The translations under genes were made by a program, and so were the position numbers. Of a DNA stretch of 43,198 bases, positions 35,418 through 43,198 are shown one piece after another. The stretch is from NCBI GenBank assembly GCA_025056375.1, contig JANWWH010000007.1:1-43198 (forward strand), in the 5' to 3' direction. The stretch is from Aquificaceae bacterium (lineage in GTDB: Bacteria; Aquificota; Aquificia; Aquificales; Aquificaceae). Position 1 is the first letter of the stretch. Each line of letters starts with the position of its first letter. The notes beneath the pieces are model-generated. The model ran no database searches, was not told where the DNA came from, and was given only the letters and a program-made list of their open reading frames with translations.

Positions 35418-37172
35418 ATGTTGAGAAAGGGTGCGGATATAGTTATAGAGACCTTGAAAGAAGAAGGTGTGGAGTTTATATTCGGTCACCCCGGCGGTGC
35501 CATAATGGAGGTATACGACGCCCTTTACAGGGACGGTTCCATAAAACACATTTTGGCAAGGCACGAGCAGGGAGCGGGTCATATGGCGGAGGGTTACGCC
35601 AAGGCTACCGGGAAGGTGGGCGTAGCCATGTCAACTTCTGGTCCTGGTGCCACTAACTTGGTAACCGCAGTTGCGGATGCCTACATGGACTCAGTCCCTG
35701 TGGTTTTTATTACAGGTCAAGTTCCTACCCACTTGATAGGTAACGATGCCTTTCAGGAAGTGGACATAGTAGGTATAACGAGAGCCATCACAAAGCACAA
35801 CTTTTTAGTAAAAAGTATAGAGGAACTGCCCCTCATACTGCGTCAAGCTTTCTACATAGCAAGGACGGGAAGACCAGGTCCCGTGCTCGTGGACATACCC
35901 AAGGACATAACCCAGAAGCTGAGCGATGTGTCCGTCCCCAACTCTGAAGCGGTAAAGGAATCCCTGCCGGGTTACAAACCCCACTTGGAAGGAAACCTAC
36001 AGCAGATAAAGAGGGCGGTTAGGCTCATACTGGAGGCAAAAAGACCCGTTCTTTATGTGGGTGGTGGTGCGGTGCAGGCGGAGGCTCAGAGGGAGTTGGT
36101 GGAGTTGGCGGAGCTCATGAGAATACCTGTCACCACCACCAACATGGGTAAAGGTGCTTTCCCGGAGCTCCATCCCTTAGCTCTTCACATGCTTGGAATG
36201 CACGGCACCTACTATGCCAACATGGCGGTATACAACTGCGACCTCCTTATAGCGGTGGGTGCTCGCTTTGACGACAGGGTAACGGGTAAGGTCGAAGAGT
36301 TTGCTCCTCAGGCAAAGATAGTGCACATAGACATAGACCCAGCCTCCATTTCCAAAAACATAGTGGTAGACGTGCCCATTGTGGGTGATGTAAAGATAGT
36401 CCTGAGGAAGCTCCTCGAGGAAATAAAGAGAGAGGGTGCAAAGGTATTCCATCCGGAGGAGAGGAAAAGATGGATAGAGCAGATAGAGGGTTGGAAAAAG
36501 GGACACCCCCTAACCTACACGAGGTCAGACAGAGTTATAAAGCCTCAGTATGTGATAGAGCAAATATATGAGGCTACGAAGGGTGAGGCAATAGTTACCA
36601 CTGGCGTGGGTCAGCATCAGATGTGGTCTGCCATGTTCTACAAGTATTCTTTTCCCAGGCAGTTTATAAACTCTGGGGGTCTTGGCACTATGGGGTTTGG
36701 CTTTCCTGCAGGCATAGGGGCAAAGCTAGGAAGACCCCACAGGGAGGTTTTCGTGATAGACGGTGACGGCTCTTTTATCATGACCATGCAGGAGTTGGTG
36801 ACTGCGGTGCAATACAAAGTGCCCGTAAAGGTTGCCATAATAAACAACGGTTATCTTGGTATGGTGCGTCAGTGGCAGGAGCTCTTTTACGAGAGGAGAT
36901 ACTCGGAGGTGGACCTATCGGTCCAGCCAGACTTCGTGAAGCTGGCGGAGGCCTGTGGGGCGGTGGGTTTTAGAGCGGAGAAGCCTAAGGAAGTAAGAGA
37001 GGTCATAGAGGAAGCCCTCAAGGTTCAGGACAGACCCGTCATCATGGACTTTCACGTAGACAGAGAGGAAAACGTCTTGCCTATGGTGCCTGCGGGCAAA
37101 TCTTACAGAGACATGATACTGGAAGATGGCAAGAAGTCAGTGGAGGCGGAGACCATGTATCTGGTTGGATAG
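35418..37172 (+). CDS. ilvB: Acetolactate synthase large subunit
   Basis: The 584-residue catalytic subunit of acetohydroxyacid synthase, the first common step to valine, leucine and isoleucine. N-terminal ThDP domain: FGHPGGAIMEVYDAL and the catalytic glutamate in ARHEQGAGHMAEGYA. The C-terminal ThDP motif is IDGDGSFIMTMQELVTA...VAIINNGYLGMVRQWQ. It ends 15 nt before ilvN, its regulatory partner. No ilvC or ilvD is present in the window. Confidence 0.97.
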   Translation: MLRKGADIVIETLKEEGVEFIFGHPGGAIMEVYDALYRDGSIKHILARHEQGAGHMAEGYAKATGKVGVAMSTSGPGATNLVTAVADAYMDSVPVVFITGQVPTHLIGNDAFQEVDIVGITRAITKHNFLVKSIEELPLILRQAFYIARTGRPGPVLVDIPKDITQKLSDVSVPNSEAVKESLPGYKPHLEGNLQQIKRAVRLILEAKRPVLYVGGGAVQAEAQRELVELAELMRIPVTTTNMGKGAFPELHPLALHMLGMHGTYYANMAVYNCDLLIAVGARFDDRVTGKVEEFAPQAKIVHIDIDPASISKNIVVDVPIVGDVKIVLRKLLEEIKREGAKVFHPEERKRWIEQIEGWKKGHPLTYTRSDRVIKPQYVIEQIYEATKGEAIVTTGVGQHQMWSAMFYKYSFPRQFINSGGLGTMGFGFPAGIGAKLGRPHREVFVIDGDGSFIMTMQELVTAVQYKVPVKVAIINNGYLGMVRQWQELFYERRYSEVDLSVQPDFVKLAEACGAVGFRAEKPKEVREVIEEALKVQDRPVIMDFHVDREENVLPMVPAGKSYRDMILEDGKKSVEAETMYLVG

Positions 37173-37187
37173 AAAGGAGGTGCTCTG

Positions 37188-37763
37188 ATGGCGGACATCA
37201 CTGGAAGCGCAGGACTGGACACGATAAAGGCGCCCCTCTTCAGAGAGGTAAGAAAGGGGGAAGTGCGGAAGCACATAATTACCTTGACGGTGCGAAACGA
37301 ACTGGGTGTGCTGGCACGCATTGCAACCCTTATAGCGGGTAAAGGCTACAACATAGAGGGTCTTTCCGTAGGTGAGACCCACGAAAAGGGCATATCCCGG
37401 ATGACCTTAGAGGTTATAGGCGACGATGTGGTCATAGACCAAGTAGTAAAACAGCTCCGCAAGCTCATAGATAGCCTAAAAGTTAAGGACCTCACAGACA
37501 CCCCCCATGTGGAAAGGGAGCTCGCCCTCATAAAGGTTCACACCGCAGCACCCAGAGCAAGGGACGAAGTCCTTAGGCTTGTAGAGATATTCAGGGCAAG
37601 GGTGGTGGATGTTTCACCCGAGACCTACACGGTGGAGATAACGGGCACGGAGGAGAAGATAAATGCCTTTATAGACCTTGTCCGCCCCTTCGGTATAAGG
37701 GAAATGGCAAGGACGGGCAAGGTAGCTATGAAAAGGGAAGGCACACCTCAGGAGGAAGAGTAA
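37188..37763 (+). CDS. ilvN: Acetolactate synthase small (regulatory) subunit
   Basis: A 191-residue regulatory subunit. An extra ~28 residues precede the ACT domain, which starts at HIITLTVRNELGVLARIATLIAGKGYNIEGLSVG (about 29-62) and would bind valine. The C-terminal domain includes RELALIKVHTAAPRARDEVLRL. SD is AAGGAGG. The gene is cotranscribed with ilvB. Confidence 0.96.
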   Translation: MADITGSAGLDTIKAPLFREVRKGEVRKHIITLTVRNELGVLARIATLIAGKGYNIEGLSVGETHEKGISRMTLEVIGDDVVIDQVVKQLRKLIDSLKVKDLTDTPHVERELALIKVHTAAPRARDEVLRLVEIFRARVVDVSPETYTVEITGTEEKINAFIDLVRPFGIREMARTGKVAMKREGTPQEEE

Positions 37764-37781
37764 AGATTTTGGAGGTTTTAG

Positions 37782-39242
37782 ATGGAGGTTAAGGCTCTGA
37801 GCTTTAAAGTGGAAGAAGTAAAAGACCCTGTGGGTATCTTTGTCTTTGAGGATAGCACTGAGAACCTTCAGTTTCTTGAGGGTTTTAGAGAGCAGGTGGA
37901 AAGGCTCCTCTCCGTAGAGAACTTCAAGGGCAAAGAAGAGAGCCTATCAAAGGTTAGCCTGCTGGTAGATGGTGAAGTAAGGGTCTTCTATGTGGTAGGT
38001 CTCGGCAAGAAAGAAAGGGCGGGCGAGGACACTTACCGCACCGCCGCCGCTCTACTTACAAAAAGAGCCAACAAGGAAAAAGTGAAAAGGCTATACCTCT
38101 ACGCAGGGGAGTTAGACTTCAGGACTTCCAAGGCTATAGTGGAAGGGGCAATACTTGGGAGCTACCGTTTTGACAAATACAAGACCAAAAAGGAAGAGGC
38201 AACCGGCGAACTTGAGGAGCTCTACCTGCAAGGGGGGCACCAGGAAGGTATAGATAGGGGTAAAGTAATGGCAGAGGCTCAGAACTTCACGAGAGACTTG
38301 GTAAACGAGCCGGGTAATGTTATAAACCCAATAACCCTTGCGGAGATTGCCCAAAGGGTAGCCCAGGAGCATGGTCTCGAGTGCAAGGTCTACGACGAGA
38401 AGGACATTCAGGAGATGGGTATGCAAGCCCTCTGGAGCGTGGGCAAGGGCTCTGCCACACCACCCCGCTTTGTCCACATGGTTTACAAGCCACAGGGAGA
38501 GCCAAAGGCAAAGATCGCCGTAGTGGGTAAGGGTCTTACCTTTGACAGTGGTGGTCTCAACATAAAGACGGGCGACTACATGAGAACTATGAAGATGGAC
38601 AAGTCCGGAGCTTGTGCGGTCATAGGCATCATGAAGGCTTTAGCTCAGCTCAAGCCTATGGTGGAAGTCCACGGCATCTTTGGCGCTGCGGAGAACATGC
38701 CCGGAGGAACTGCCTACAGACCTGACGACATCATAAGGGCAATGAACGGCAAGACCATAGAGATAGACAACACGGATGCGGAGGGAAGGGTAACCCTTGC
38801 GGATGCCCTATCTTACGCCTCAAACCTGGGCGTCTCCAGAATCATAGACATGGCAACCCTTACCGGTGCTTGCATGGTTGCCCTTGGTGAATACACCGCA
38901 GGGCTTTTTACTAACGACGAAGAATTTGGCGAGGAGCTTCTCAAACTCTCAAGGCTCACAGGTGAAAGGCTCTGGAAACTACCTCTGGACGACAAAAGGC
39001 TCAGAGAAAAGATAAAGAAGGGAGAAGGAGACCTCTTGAACTCTGGCGGTCGCTATGGAGGTGCCATAACAGCCGCTATGTTCCTTGAGGAGTTTGTGGA
39101 GGAAGGCATAAAGTGGGTGCACTTAGATATAGCAGGACCCGCCCACCTACGAGAGGAGTTCTCTTACTACGCAAAGGGTGGCACGGGCTTTGGAGTAAGA
39201 ACCTGCGTAGAGTATGTTATGAAGCTCAGTGAGGGCACGTAG
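37782..39242 (+). CDS. pepA: Cytosol (leucyl) aminopeptidase, M17
   Basis: A 486-residue two-metal aminopeptidase. The N-terminal macro-like domain (about 1-160) is followed by the catalytic domain with VVGKGLTFDSGGLNIK, MKMDKSGACAV and NTDAEGRVTLADAL, which supply the metal-binding Lys, Asp and Glu residues and the catalytic Arg. SD is TTGGAGG, 18 nt after ilvN. It may simply be cotranscribed with ilvBN; a peptide-recycling role is the family function. Confidence 0.96.
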   Translation: MEVKALSFKVEEVKDPVGIFVFEDSTENLQFLEGFREQVERLLSVENFKGKEESLSKVSLLVDGEVRVFYVVGLGKKERAGEDTYRTAAALLTKRANKEKVKRLYLYAGELDFRTSKAIVEGAILGSYRFDKYKTKKEEATGELEELYLQGGHQEGIDRGKVMAEAQNFTRDLVNEPGNVINPITLAEIAQRVAQEHGLECKVYDEKDIQEMGMQALWSVGKGSATPPRFVHMVYKPQGEPKAKIAVVGKGLTFDSGGLNIKTGDYMRTMKMDKSGACAVIGIMKALAQLKPMVEVHGIFGAAENMPGGTAYRPDDIIRAMNGKTIEIDNTDAEGRVTLADALSYASNLGVSRIIDMATLTGACMVALGEYTAGLFTNDEEFGEELLKLSRLTGERLWKLPLDDKRLREKIKKGEGDLLNSGGRYGGAITAAMFLEEFVEEGIKWVHLDIAGPAHLREEFSYYAKGGTGFGVRTCVEYVMKLSEGT

Positions 39243-39282
39243 GTAGTTTTTAAGTGCCCCAGATTCTTGCATTTTAACTTTC

Positions 39283-39291
39283 TGGTATAAA
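39283..39291 (+). promoter_or_regulatory. Extended -10 promoter candidate for acyP
   Basis: TGG-TATAAA lies 10 nt before the ATG (an overlapping TAAAAT lies 8 nt before). There is no SD before the gene, so the leader is very short or absent. Confidence 0.5.
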
Positions 39292-39301
39292 ATTCTATAA
39301 G

Positions 39302-39574
39302 ATGATAGCCCTTAGAGTCTATGTAAGTGGTATAGTGCAGGGGGTAGGATACAGGGCTTTTACCAAGAGGCTTGGAAGGAGTTATGCACTTTCAGGATGG
39401 GTAAGGAACCTACCCGATGGTAGGGTGGAGGTGTTCGTTCAGGGGGATAGAGATGTGGTATGGAGCTTTTTAAAGGAGCTCATGGAAGGACCCCCTGCAG
39501 GAAGGGTTGACCGCATGGAAATCCTCAAGGAGGTGCCCAGAGATGAGGAAAGAGATTTTATTGTTAGGTATTAG
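39302..39574 (+). CDS. acyP: Acylphosphatase
   Basis: A 90-residue acylphosphatase that hydrolyses carboxyl-phosphate bonds such as 1,3-bisphosphoglycerate. The signature is GIVQGVGYRAFTKR with catalytic R18, and the second catalytic residue is N36 in SGWVRNLPDGRVE. The length is typical. No SD is present. Its last 32 bases overlap the start of the LysM gene in another frame. Confidence 0.93.
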   Translation: MIALRVYVSGIVQGVGYRAFTKRLGRSYALSGWVRNLPDGRVEVFVQGDRDVVWSFLKELMEGPPAGRVDRMEILKEVPRDEERDFIVRY

Positions 39575-41114
39575 CGTGGGGTTTGCCTTCGGGATAGAGT
39601 GCAAGGACTACAGGGTGAGGGAAGGAGACACGCTCGAAAGGATATCCAAAAGAGAAGGTGTGGACATTCAAAGCCTGAGGTCCGCTAACAAAGGTCTGCA
39701 GGAAGGTAAGCTAAAGGTGGGTCAGAAGCTGTGCATACCTGTAAAAACCAAAAGTGGGGGAGCCTACGCCACATATGAGGTAAAAAGAGGAGACACCCTC
39801 GAGAAGATAGCGGACAGTTTCGGAACAGACGCAAGGACGCTCAAAGAGTTTAACAACCTCAAAGATGACAGACTGGTGGAAGGGCAGAAGATAAAGATAC
39901 CTGCAAGGAACGCGGCAAAGCCTAAGGGGGAAGAAGCCAAGGCATCCTCAAAAAGGGAAGAAAGTTACGACCTGTATAGGGTAAAGCGAGGTGGAAAACT
40001 GAGCGATGTCTCTAAGGCTACGGGCGTGCCCCTTAAAGAGTTGGAAAGGCTCAACCCAGAGCTCAAGGGTAAGACCCTCAAGGAAGGCACGAGGGTAAAG
40101 GTGCCGGAGGGTAGCCTTTCAAGGAGGGGTGATGAAGATTACGATATCTACAAAGTCAAAAGGGGGGGAAAGCTTTCGCACGTGGCGAAGGCTACGGGAA
40201 TACCTATTAAGGAGCTTGAGAGGCTCAACCCAGAGCTAAGGGACAAGTGGCTGGAACCGGGCACGCAGGTAAGGGTGCCCAAGGGTGCACAAGAAGAGAG
40301 AGGTGATAGAGAAGAAAAGTATGAAACCTACAGGGTGAAGAGGGGTGCAAAGCTTGAACATGTGGCGAAGAACACGGGCATACCTCTGAGGGAATTGGAA
40401 AGGCTCAATCCAGAACTAAAGGGTAAGTGGTTGCCCGCAGGAACACAGGTGAAAATACCCCCTAAGGAAGACAGTAAAAGGGCAAAGGCAGAGGAGGCTT
40501 ATGGAGTTTACATCCTCGAAAAGAGGAGCAGGCTTAGAGATGTTTCGGAGGCTACGGGCGTGCCCCTTAAGGAGCTGGAAAGGCTCAACCCAGAGCTCAA
40601 GGGTAAAACTCTCAAAGCAGGCACGAGGGTAAAGGTTCCAAAGAGAGAGGAAAGGGCAAAAATCCCTCAGGAGACCACGCCCCAAAGGAAGGAGGAAAGG
40701 TCTCTCTTTGGTGAGCTCGAAAGGGGAAGTGCGGTCATCTCACCTTCCATACCAAAGAGCATAAACATCCAGCTACCGGTGGAGGGTAAAGTGGCAAAAG
40801 TGCCGAAGGGTTTAGAGATATCCGCACCCTGCTCCTCACCCATAAAAGTGGTGGAGGAGGGAAGGGTAATATACAGCGGTGGAGACCTTCAGGCTTACGG
40901 AAACATGATTATAGTGGAGCACGAGGGCTTTATATCTCTTTACGCATACAACGAGGCTAATCTGGTGAAAAGGGGAGACAGGGTAAGCAAGGGTCAGGTT
41001 ATAGCGAGGCTTGGTAAAAAGAGCAACTCTGAAGATTGCACCCTTAGGTTTGAACTGAGGAACAAAGAAGGCATACCCCTCGACCCTACGGAATACCTCA
41101 AGGATATTCAGTGA
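39543..41114 (+). CDS. Secreted LysM-repeat protein with degenerate M23 (LytM-like) domain
   Basis: A 523-residue envelope protein with a signal peptide (residues 1 to about 17). Six LysM modules at about 23-66, 78-120, 145-188, 203-246, 263-306 and 323-366 bind peptidoglycan; the last four are nearly identical (ELERLNPELKGKTL) and have lost the usual RGDTL motif. The C-terminal ~115 residues fit an M23 domain, but the zinc ligands are replaced (PKGLEI for HxGxDI, YAYN for YxHL, LRFEL for LHFEL). That resembles the amidase activators NlpD/EnvC rather than active endopeptidases. ATG at 39543 is chosen because the signal peptide begins there. The 3' end overlaps upp by 17 nt. Confidence 0.88.
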   Translation: MRKEILLLGISVGFAFGIECKDYRVREGDTLERISKREGVDIQSLRSANKGLQEGKLKVGQKLCIPVKTKSGGAYATYEVKRGDTLEKIADSFGTDARTLKEFNNLKDDRLVEGQKIKIPARNAAKPKGEEAKASSKREESYDLYRVKRGGKLSDVSKATGVPLKELERLNPELKGKTLKEGTRVKVPEGSLSRRGDEDYDIYKVKRGGKLSHVAKATGIPIKELERLNPELRDKWLEPGTQVRVPKGAQEERGDREEKYETYRVKRGAKLEHVAKNTGIPLRELERLNPELKGKWLPAGTQVKIPPKEDSKRAKAEEAYGVYILEKRSRLRDVSEATGVPLKELERLNPELKGKTLKAGTRVKVPKREERAKIPQETTPQRKEERSLFGELERGSAVISPSIPKSINIQLPVEGKVAKVPKGLEISAPCSSPIKVVEEGRVIYSGGDLQAYGNMIIVEHEGFISLYAYNEANLVKRGDRVSKGQVIARLGKKSNSEDCTLRFELRNKEGIPLDPTEYLKDIQ

Positions 41115-41724
41115 ACAACCTGTCCCCAATATCACCTACGCCGGGCACTATGTAGCCCCTGCTGTTAAGCCCTCTATCCACCTTTACGAGGAAGAAGTCC
41201 ACCTCTGGGTGTGAAGACAGGACCTTCTCCAAACCCTGAGGTGATGCCAGCAAGTTTAGACACAGTATCCTTTCTGGCTTCATGGGTTTTATTTCCTCAA
41301 TAGCCATGTGGAGGGTCCCGCCCGTTGCCAGCATAGGGTCTAATAACACCACCCATCTATCCTTAACTTCTGGAAGTCTGCTGTAGTAAAGGCGCGGTGT
41401 GAGGAGTTCCTCATCTCTCTTTATTGCCAAAAAGCCTACACTTGCTCTGGGTAGAGCTCTGAGGGCGCCGTTGAGCATGGGTAGCCCTGCCCTGAGTATG
41501 CAGAGGAAGACAACCCTCTCCTCTTCTATAAATTCAAAGACGCTGCCACCCATGGGCGTTTCTATGAGCCTTTCCCTTCTGGGGAAACACTCGGTCACAT
41601 AGGGCATTGCCATAAGGGTAAGCTCCTCCACCAGAGCTCTGAGAGCCTGCGGTTGGGCGTATTTATCCCTTATGAGGTTTAGCTTGTGGGTCAGGAGGGG
41701 ATAATCAAGCACCTTCAGAGCCAT
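41098..41724 (-). CDS. upp: Uracil phosphoribosyltransferase
   Basis: A 208-residue salvage enzyme making UMP from uracil and PRPP. The PRPP-binding loop is VVLLDPMLATGGTLHMA, and the C-terminal uracil-binding segment is GLNSRGYIVPGVGDIGDRLF. SD is GAGGAG, upstream within rusA. It overlaps rusA by 20 nt and the convergent LysM gene by 17 nt. It is the last gene of the dapA-DUF4149-rusA-upp operon. Confidence 0.96.
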   Translation of the reverse strand: MALKVLDYPLLTHKLNLIRDKYAQPQALRALVEELTLMAMPYVTECFPRRERLIETPMGGSVFEFIEEERVVFLCILRAGLPMLNGALRALPRASVGFLAIKRDEELLTPRLYYSRLPEVKDRWVVLLDPMLATGGTLHMAIEEIKPMKPERILCLNLLASPQGLEKVLSSHPEVDFFLVKVDRGLNSRGYIVPGVGDIGDRLFTEYP

Positions 41725-42079
41725 CCCTAAACTCCTCTATGCATACTAAGGTGCCCTGCTGACCCTTTATAACCTTCTTCACAGTCCTTATCTCATAAAT
41801 CTGACTGTCGTTCTTTATGACACCCCCCTTCTCCAGTATGTCCCAGAGGCTCTTGAGCATGTTGTCTATGTCTCTCCTTCTGTGGTTTGGTAGCAGGAGT
41901 TCCACATAAACGGAGAGCTTTCCTCCAAGAGGCTCTCCCAAATACTGTTCTCTTATTTCCCAGAGAGCTCTCACTTCCCAGTTTTTCACCCTCGGTGGTT
42001 TGAAAACCTTACCACCCCTCCTACGTATGTATCTGTTGCTCTTCGGCACCGGAAGCAGGGAGAGCCTTAACTCTATCAT
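41705..42079 (-). CDS. rusA: Holliday junction resolvase RusA family
   Basis: A 124-residue nuclease that cuts four-way DNA junctions. The catalytic aspartates are D70 and D72 (RRRDIDNMLKSLWDIL) and D91 (VIKNDSQI), the same numbering as in E. coli RusA, which supports the start at 42079. That ATG overlaps the stop of the upstream membrane-protein gene (ATGA), although the GGAG there is directly adjacent to it. RusA genes are often phage-borne, but this one sits inside a housekeeping operon with no phage genes; an active RusA is known from Aquifex aeolicus. Confidence 0.92.
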   Translation of the reverse strand: MIELRLSLLPVPKSNRYIRRRGGKVFKPPRVKNWEVRALWEIREQYLGEPLGGKLSVYVELLLPNHRRRDIDNMLKSLWDILEKGGVIKNDSQIYEIRTVKKVIKGQQGTLVCIEEFRDGSEGA

Positions 42080-42468
42080 CTCCTGAGTAAAAGCACACAG
42101 ATAAGCGCGGTTAACAGGAGGCTGATGAGGTTCACTCCCATGGATATACCATGCCATCTTACGAAGGCATCGTAGTCCACACCCTTGAACCCGTGGGTAG
42201 TGGGCAGGATGTAGAAGAGGTGGAAGGCGTGGAGCAGGAAGTTAATGAGGGCTAAAAGAGGTAGAAGTTTCCCCAGCCTGAACCCCAGCAAGAGGGTCAG
42301 AAGGGAAACTCCAAAACCGAGGCTAAAGTATACGGGAAAGACCCTTTCCACCACGCTCCCTGCCTGTTCCCTCTGCAAGACACGGAAGAGGAGGGGGGCA
42401 AGGAAGAAGCTGAAGAAAGAGCCAAGACCTAAATAGGCGGAGTTTAGAAAGAGCAAAAACCTGTCCAT
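42076..42468 (-). CDS. Small integral membrane protein, DUF4149-like
   Basis: A 130-residue protein with about four membrane spans. The C-terminal segment FVRWHGISMGVNLISLLLTAL resembles the conserved His-containing end of DUF4149/TMEM205-type proteins. The function is unknown. ATG at 42468 overlaps the dapA stop by one base (TAATG) and begins directly at the first helix; an upstream in-frame ATG lies within dapA and is rejected. It is cotranscribed with dapA, rusA and upp. Confidence 0.8.
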   Translation of the reverse strand: MDRFLLFLNSAYLGLGSFFSFFLAPLLFRVLQREQAGSVVERVFPVYFSLGFGVSLLTLLLGFRLGKLLPLLALINFLLHAFHLFYILPTTHGFKGVDYDAFVRWHGISMGVNLISLLLTALICVLLLRR

Positions 42469-43198
42469 TATTCTCTCACAACTGGAAGCTGATAGTCTTT
42501 CAAGGTTTGGAGGAGCTTCTTCTCGTTCTCTGGCTTCATGGAGCAAAGGGGTAACCTGAACTCCTTTTCGCACATACCGAGAGCCCAGCAGGCGGTCTTT
42601 ACCGGTATGGGGTTGGTTTCTATGAAGAGCACTTTGAAGAGGTCAAAAAGACGGTAGTGCATCTCTCTTGCTCTATGGAATTCACCCTTCAGAGCCTGGT
42701 CTACCATCGCCTTTACCTCCCTCGGCACGAGGTTGTTGGCAACAGATATGACACCCTTAGCACCCAAGGCCATCATGGGCAGGGTTAGAGAGTCGTCGCC
42801 AGAGAGTATAGTAAAGTTTTCGCCTAAAAGCCTCCTGAGCTCCGATATCCTATCCATGTTTGGGGTGGACTCCTTTGAGCCCACTATGTTGGGACAGTCC
42901 TTTACCAGCCTGTAAACCGTTTCTGGCGCAATCTCCACGCCGGTTCTGGAGGGTATGTTGTATAGGATGATAGGGATGTCTACCTCCTCCGCCACGGTTT
43001 TGAAATGCTGGTAGATTCCCTCCTGTGTAGGTTTGTTGTAGTAAGGCACTACGAGGAGACAGGCGTCCGCACCCACCCTTTTGGCGTGGAAGGTCAGCTC
43101 TACCGCTTCGTGGGTTGCGTTGGCACCAGTGCCAGCTATGACCTTTATCCTGTCCTTTGCATACCTTACCGCGTGCTCTATAACCCTCTCGTGCTCCT
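42468..43198 (-). CDS. dapA: 4-Hydroxy-tetrahydrodipicolinate synthase, partial (5' end beyond window)
   Basis: About 243 codons of DapA, which condenses pyruvate with aspartate semialdehyde for lysine and diaminopimelate. Visible motifs: AGTGANATHEAVELT, VPYYNKPTQEGIYQHF with the catalytic tyrosine, LYNIPSRTG, the Schiff-base lysine in IVGSKEST, and LSGDDSLTLPMMALGAKGVISV. The N-terminus, including the first ~50 residues, is cut by the window edge. It appears to head the minus-strand operon, but upstream genes cannot be seen. Confidence 0.97.
   Translation of the reverse strand, partial: EHERVIEHAVRYAKDRIKVIAGTGANATHEAVELTFHAKRVGADACLLVVPYYNKPTQEGIYQHFKTVAEEVDIPIILYNIPSRTGVEIAPETVYRLVKDCPNIVGSKESTPNMDRISELRRLLGENFTILSGDDSLTLPMMALGAKGVISVANNLVPREVKAMVDQALKGEFHRAREMHYRLFDLFKVLFIETNPIPVKTACWALGMCEKEFRLPLCSMKPENEKKLLQTLKDYQLPVVRE

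Noticed and set aside
39801-40641. Repeats in the LysM gene as a CRISPR or satellite
   Set aside because: They are in-frame protein repeats (LysM modules) of about 60 codons with linkers, not short identical DNA repeats.

Overview
The window is a gene-dense piece of bacterial chromosome that most resembles the phylum Aquificota (Aquifex/Hydrogenobacter/Thermocrinis type). Reasons seen in the sequence: NusG carries the large extra domain known from Aquifex; EF-Tu (405 aa), RpoB (1468 aa) and RpoC (1565 aa) have Aquifex-like sizes; the S10 cluster stops after rpsQ; lysine and arginine codons are mostly AAG/AGG/AGA; and a predicted periplasmic flavoprotein/Rieske cluster suggests sulfur or other inorganic redox metabolism. 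LptD shows that the cell has an LPS outer membrane. Genus assignment is inference.

Positions 1-22592 (all + strand) are one nearly unbroken block of transcription and translation genes: end of a tuf copy, rpmG, tRNA-Trp, secE, nusG, an unexpected repetitive coiled-coil gene, rplK-rplA-rplJ-rplL, a strong terminator followed by a perfect consensus promoter, then rpoB-rpoC-rpsL-rpsG-fusA-tuf-rpsJ-rplC-rplD-rplW-rplB-rpsS-rplV-rpsC-rplP-rpmC-rpsQ. Genes are tightly packed, often with 1-4 nt start/stop overlaps, and most have strong Shine-Dalgarno (SD) sites. Two tuf copies, with identical visible 3' ends, bracket about 17 kb of essential genes.

Positions 22593-31779 hold short mixed operons: lptD (outer membrane LPS export); a minus-strand operon of a membrane-anchored ClpP-fold protease, hom and rpe; then + strand alr with a Tat-type M48/TPR lipoprotein, argJ, a TlpA-like thioredoxin and rpmI. 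Several first genes here have a -10 hexamer 6-10 nt before the start codon and no SD, which suggests leaderless mRNAs.

Positions 31780-35417 hold the most distinctive accessory cluster, on the minus strand: two paralogous flavocytochrome c sulfide dehydrogenase (FCSD)-type flavoproteins flanking a Rieske iron-sulfur protein. All three have twin-arginine signals, and no cytochrome c gene is adjacent. A good promoter and a pair of near-palindromic sites lie upstream of the first gene.

Positions 35418-43198 carry ilvB-ilvN (branched-chain amino acids), pepA, acyP overlapping a six-LysM/M23-like cell-wall protein whose zinc ligands are replaced, and a minus-strand operon dapA (partial)-DUF4149-rusA-upp. 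No insertion sequence, CRISPR array, prophage or rRNA gene was seen. No gene-free stretch exceeds 300 bases; the longest is 196 bases (35222-35417).
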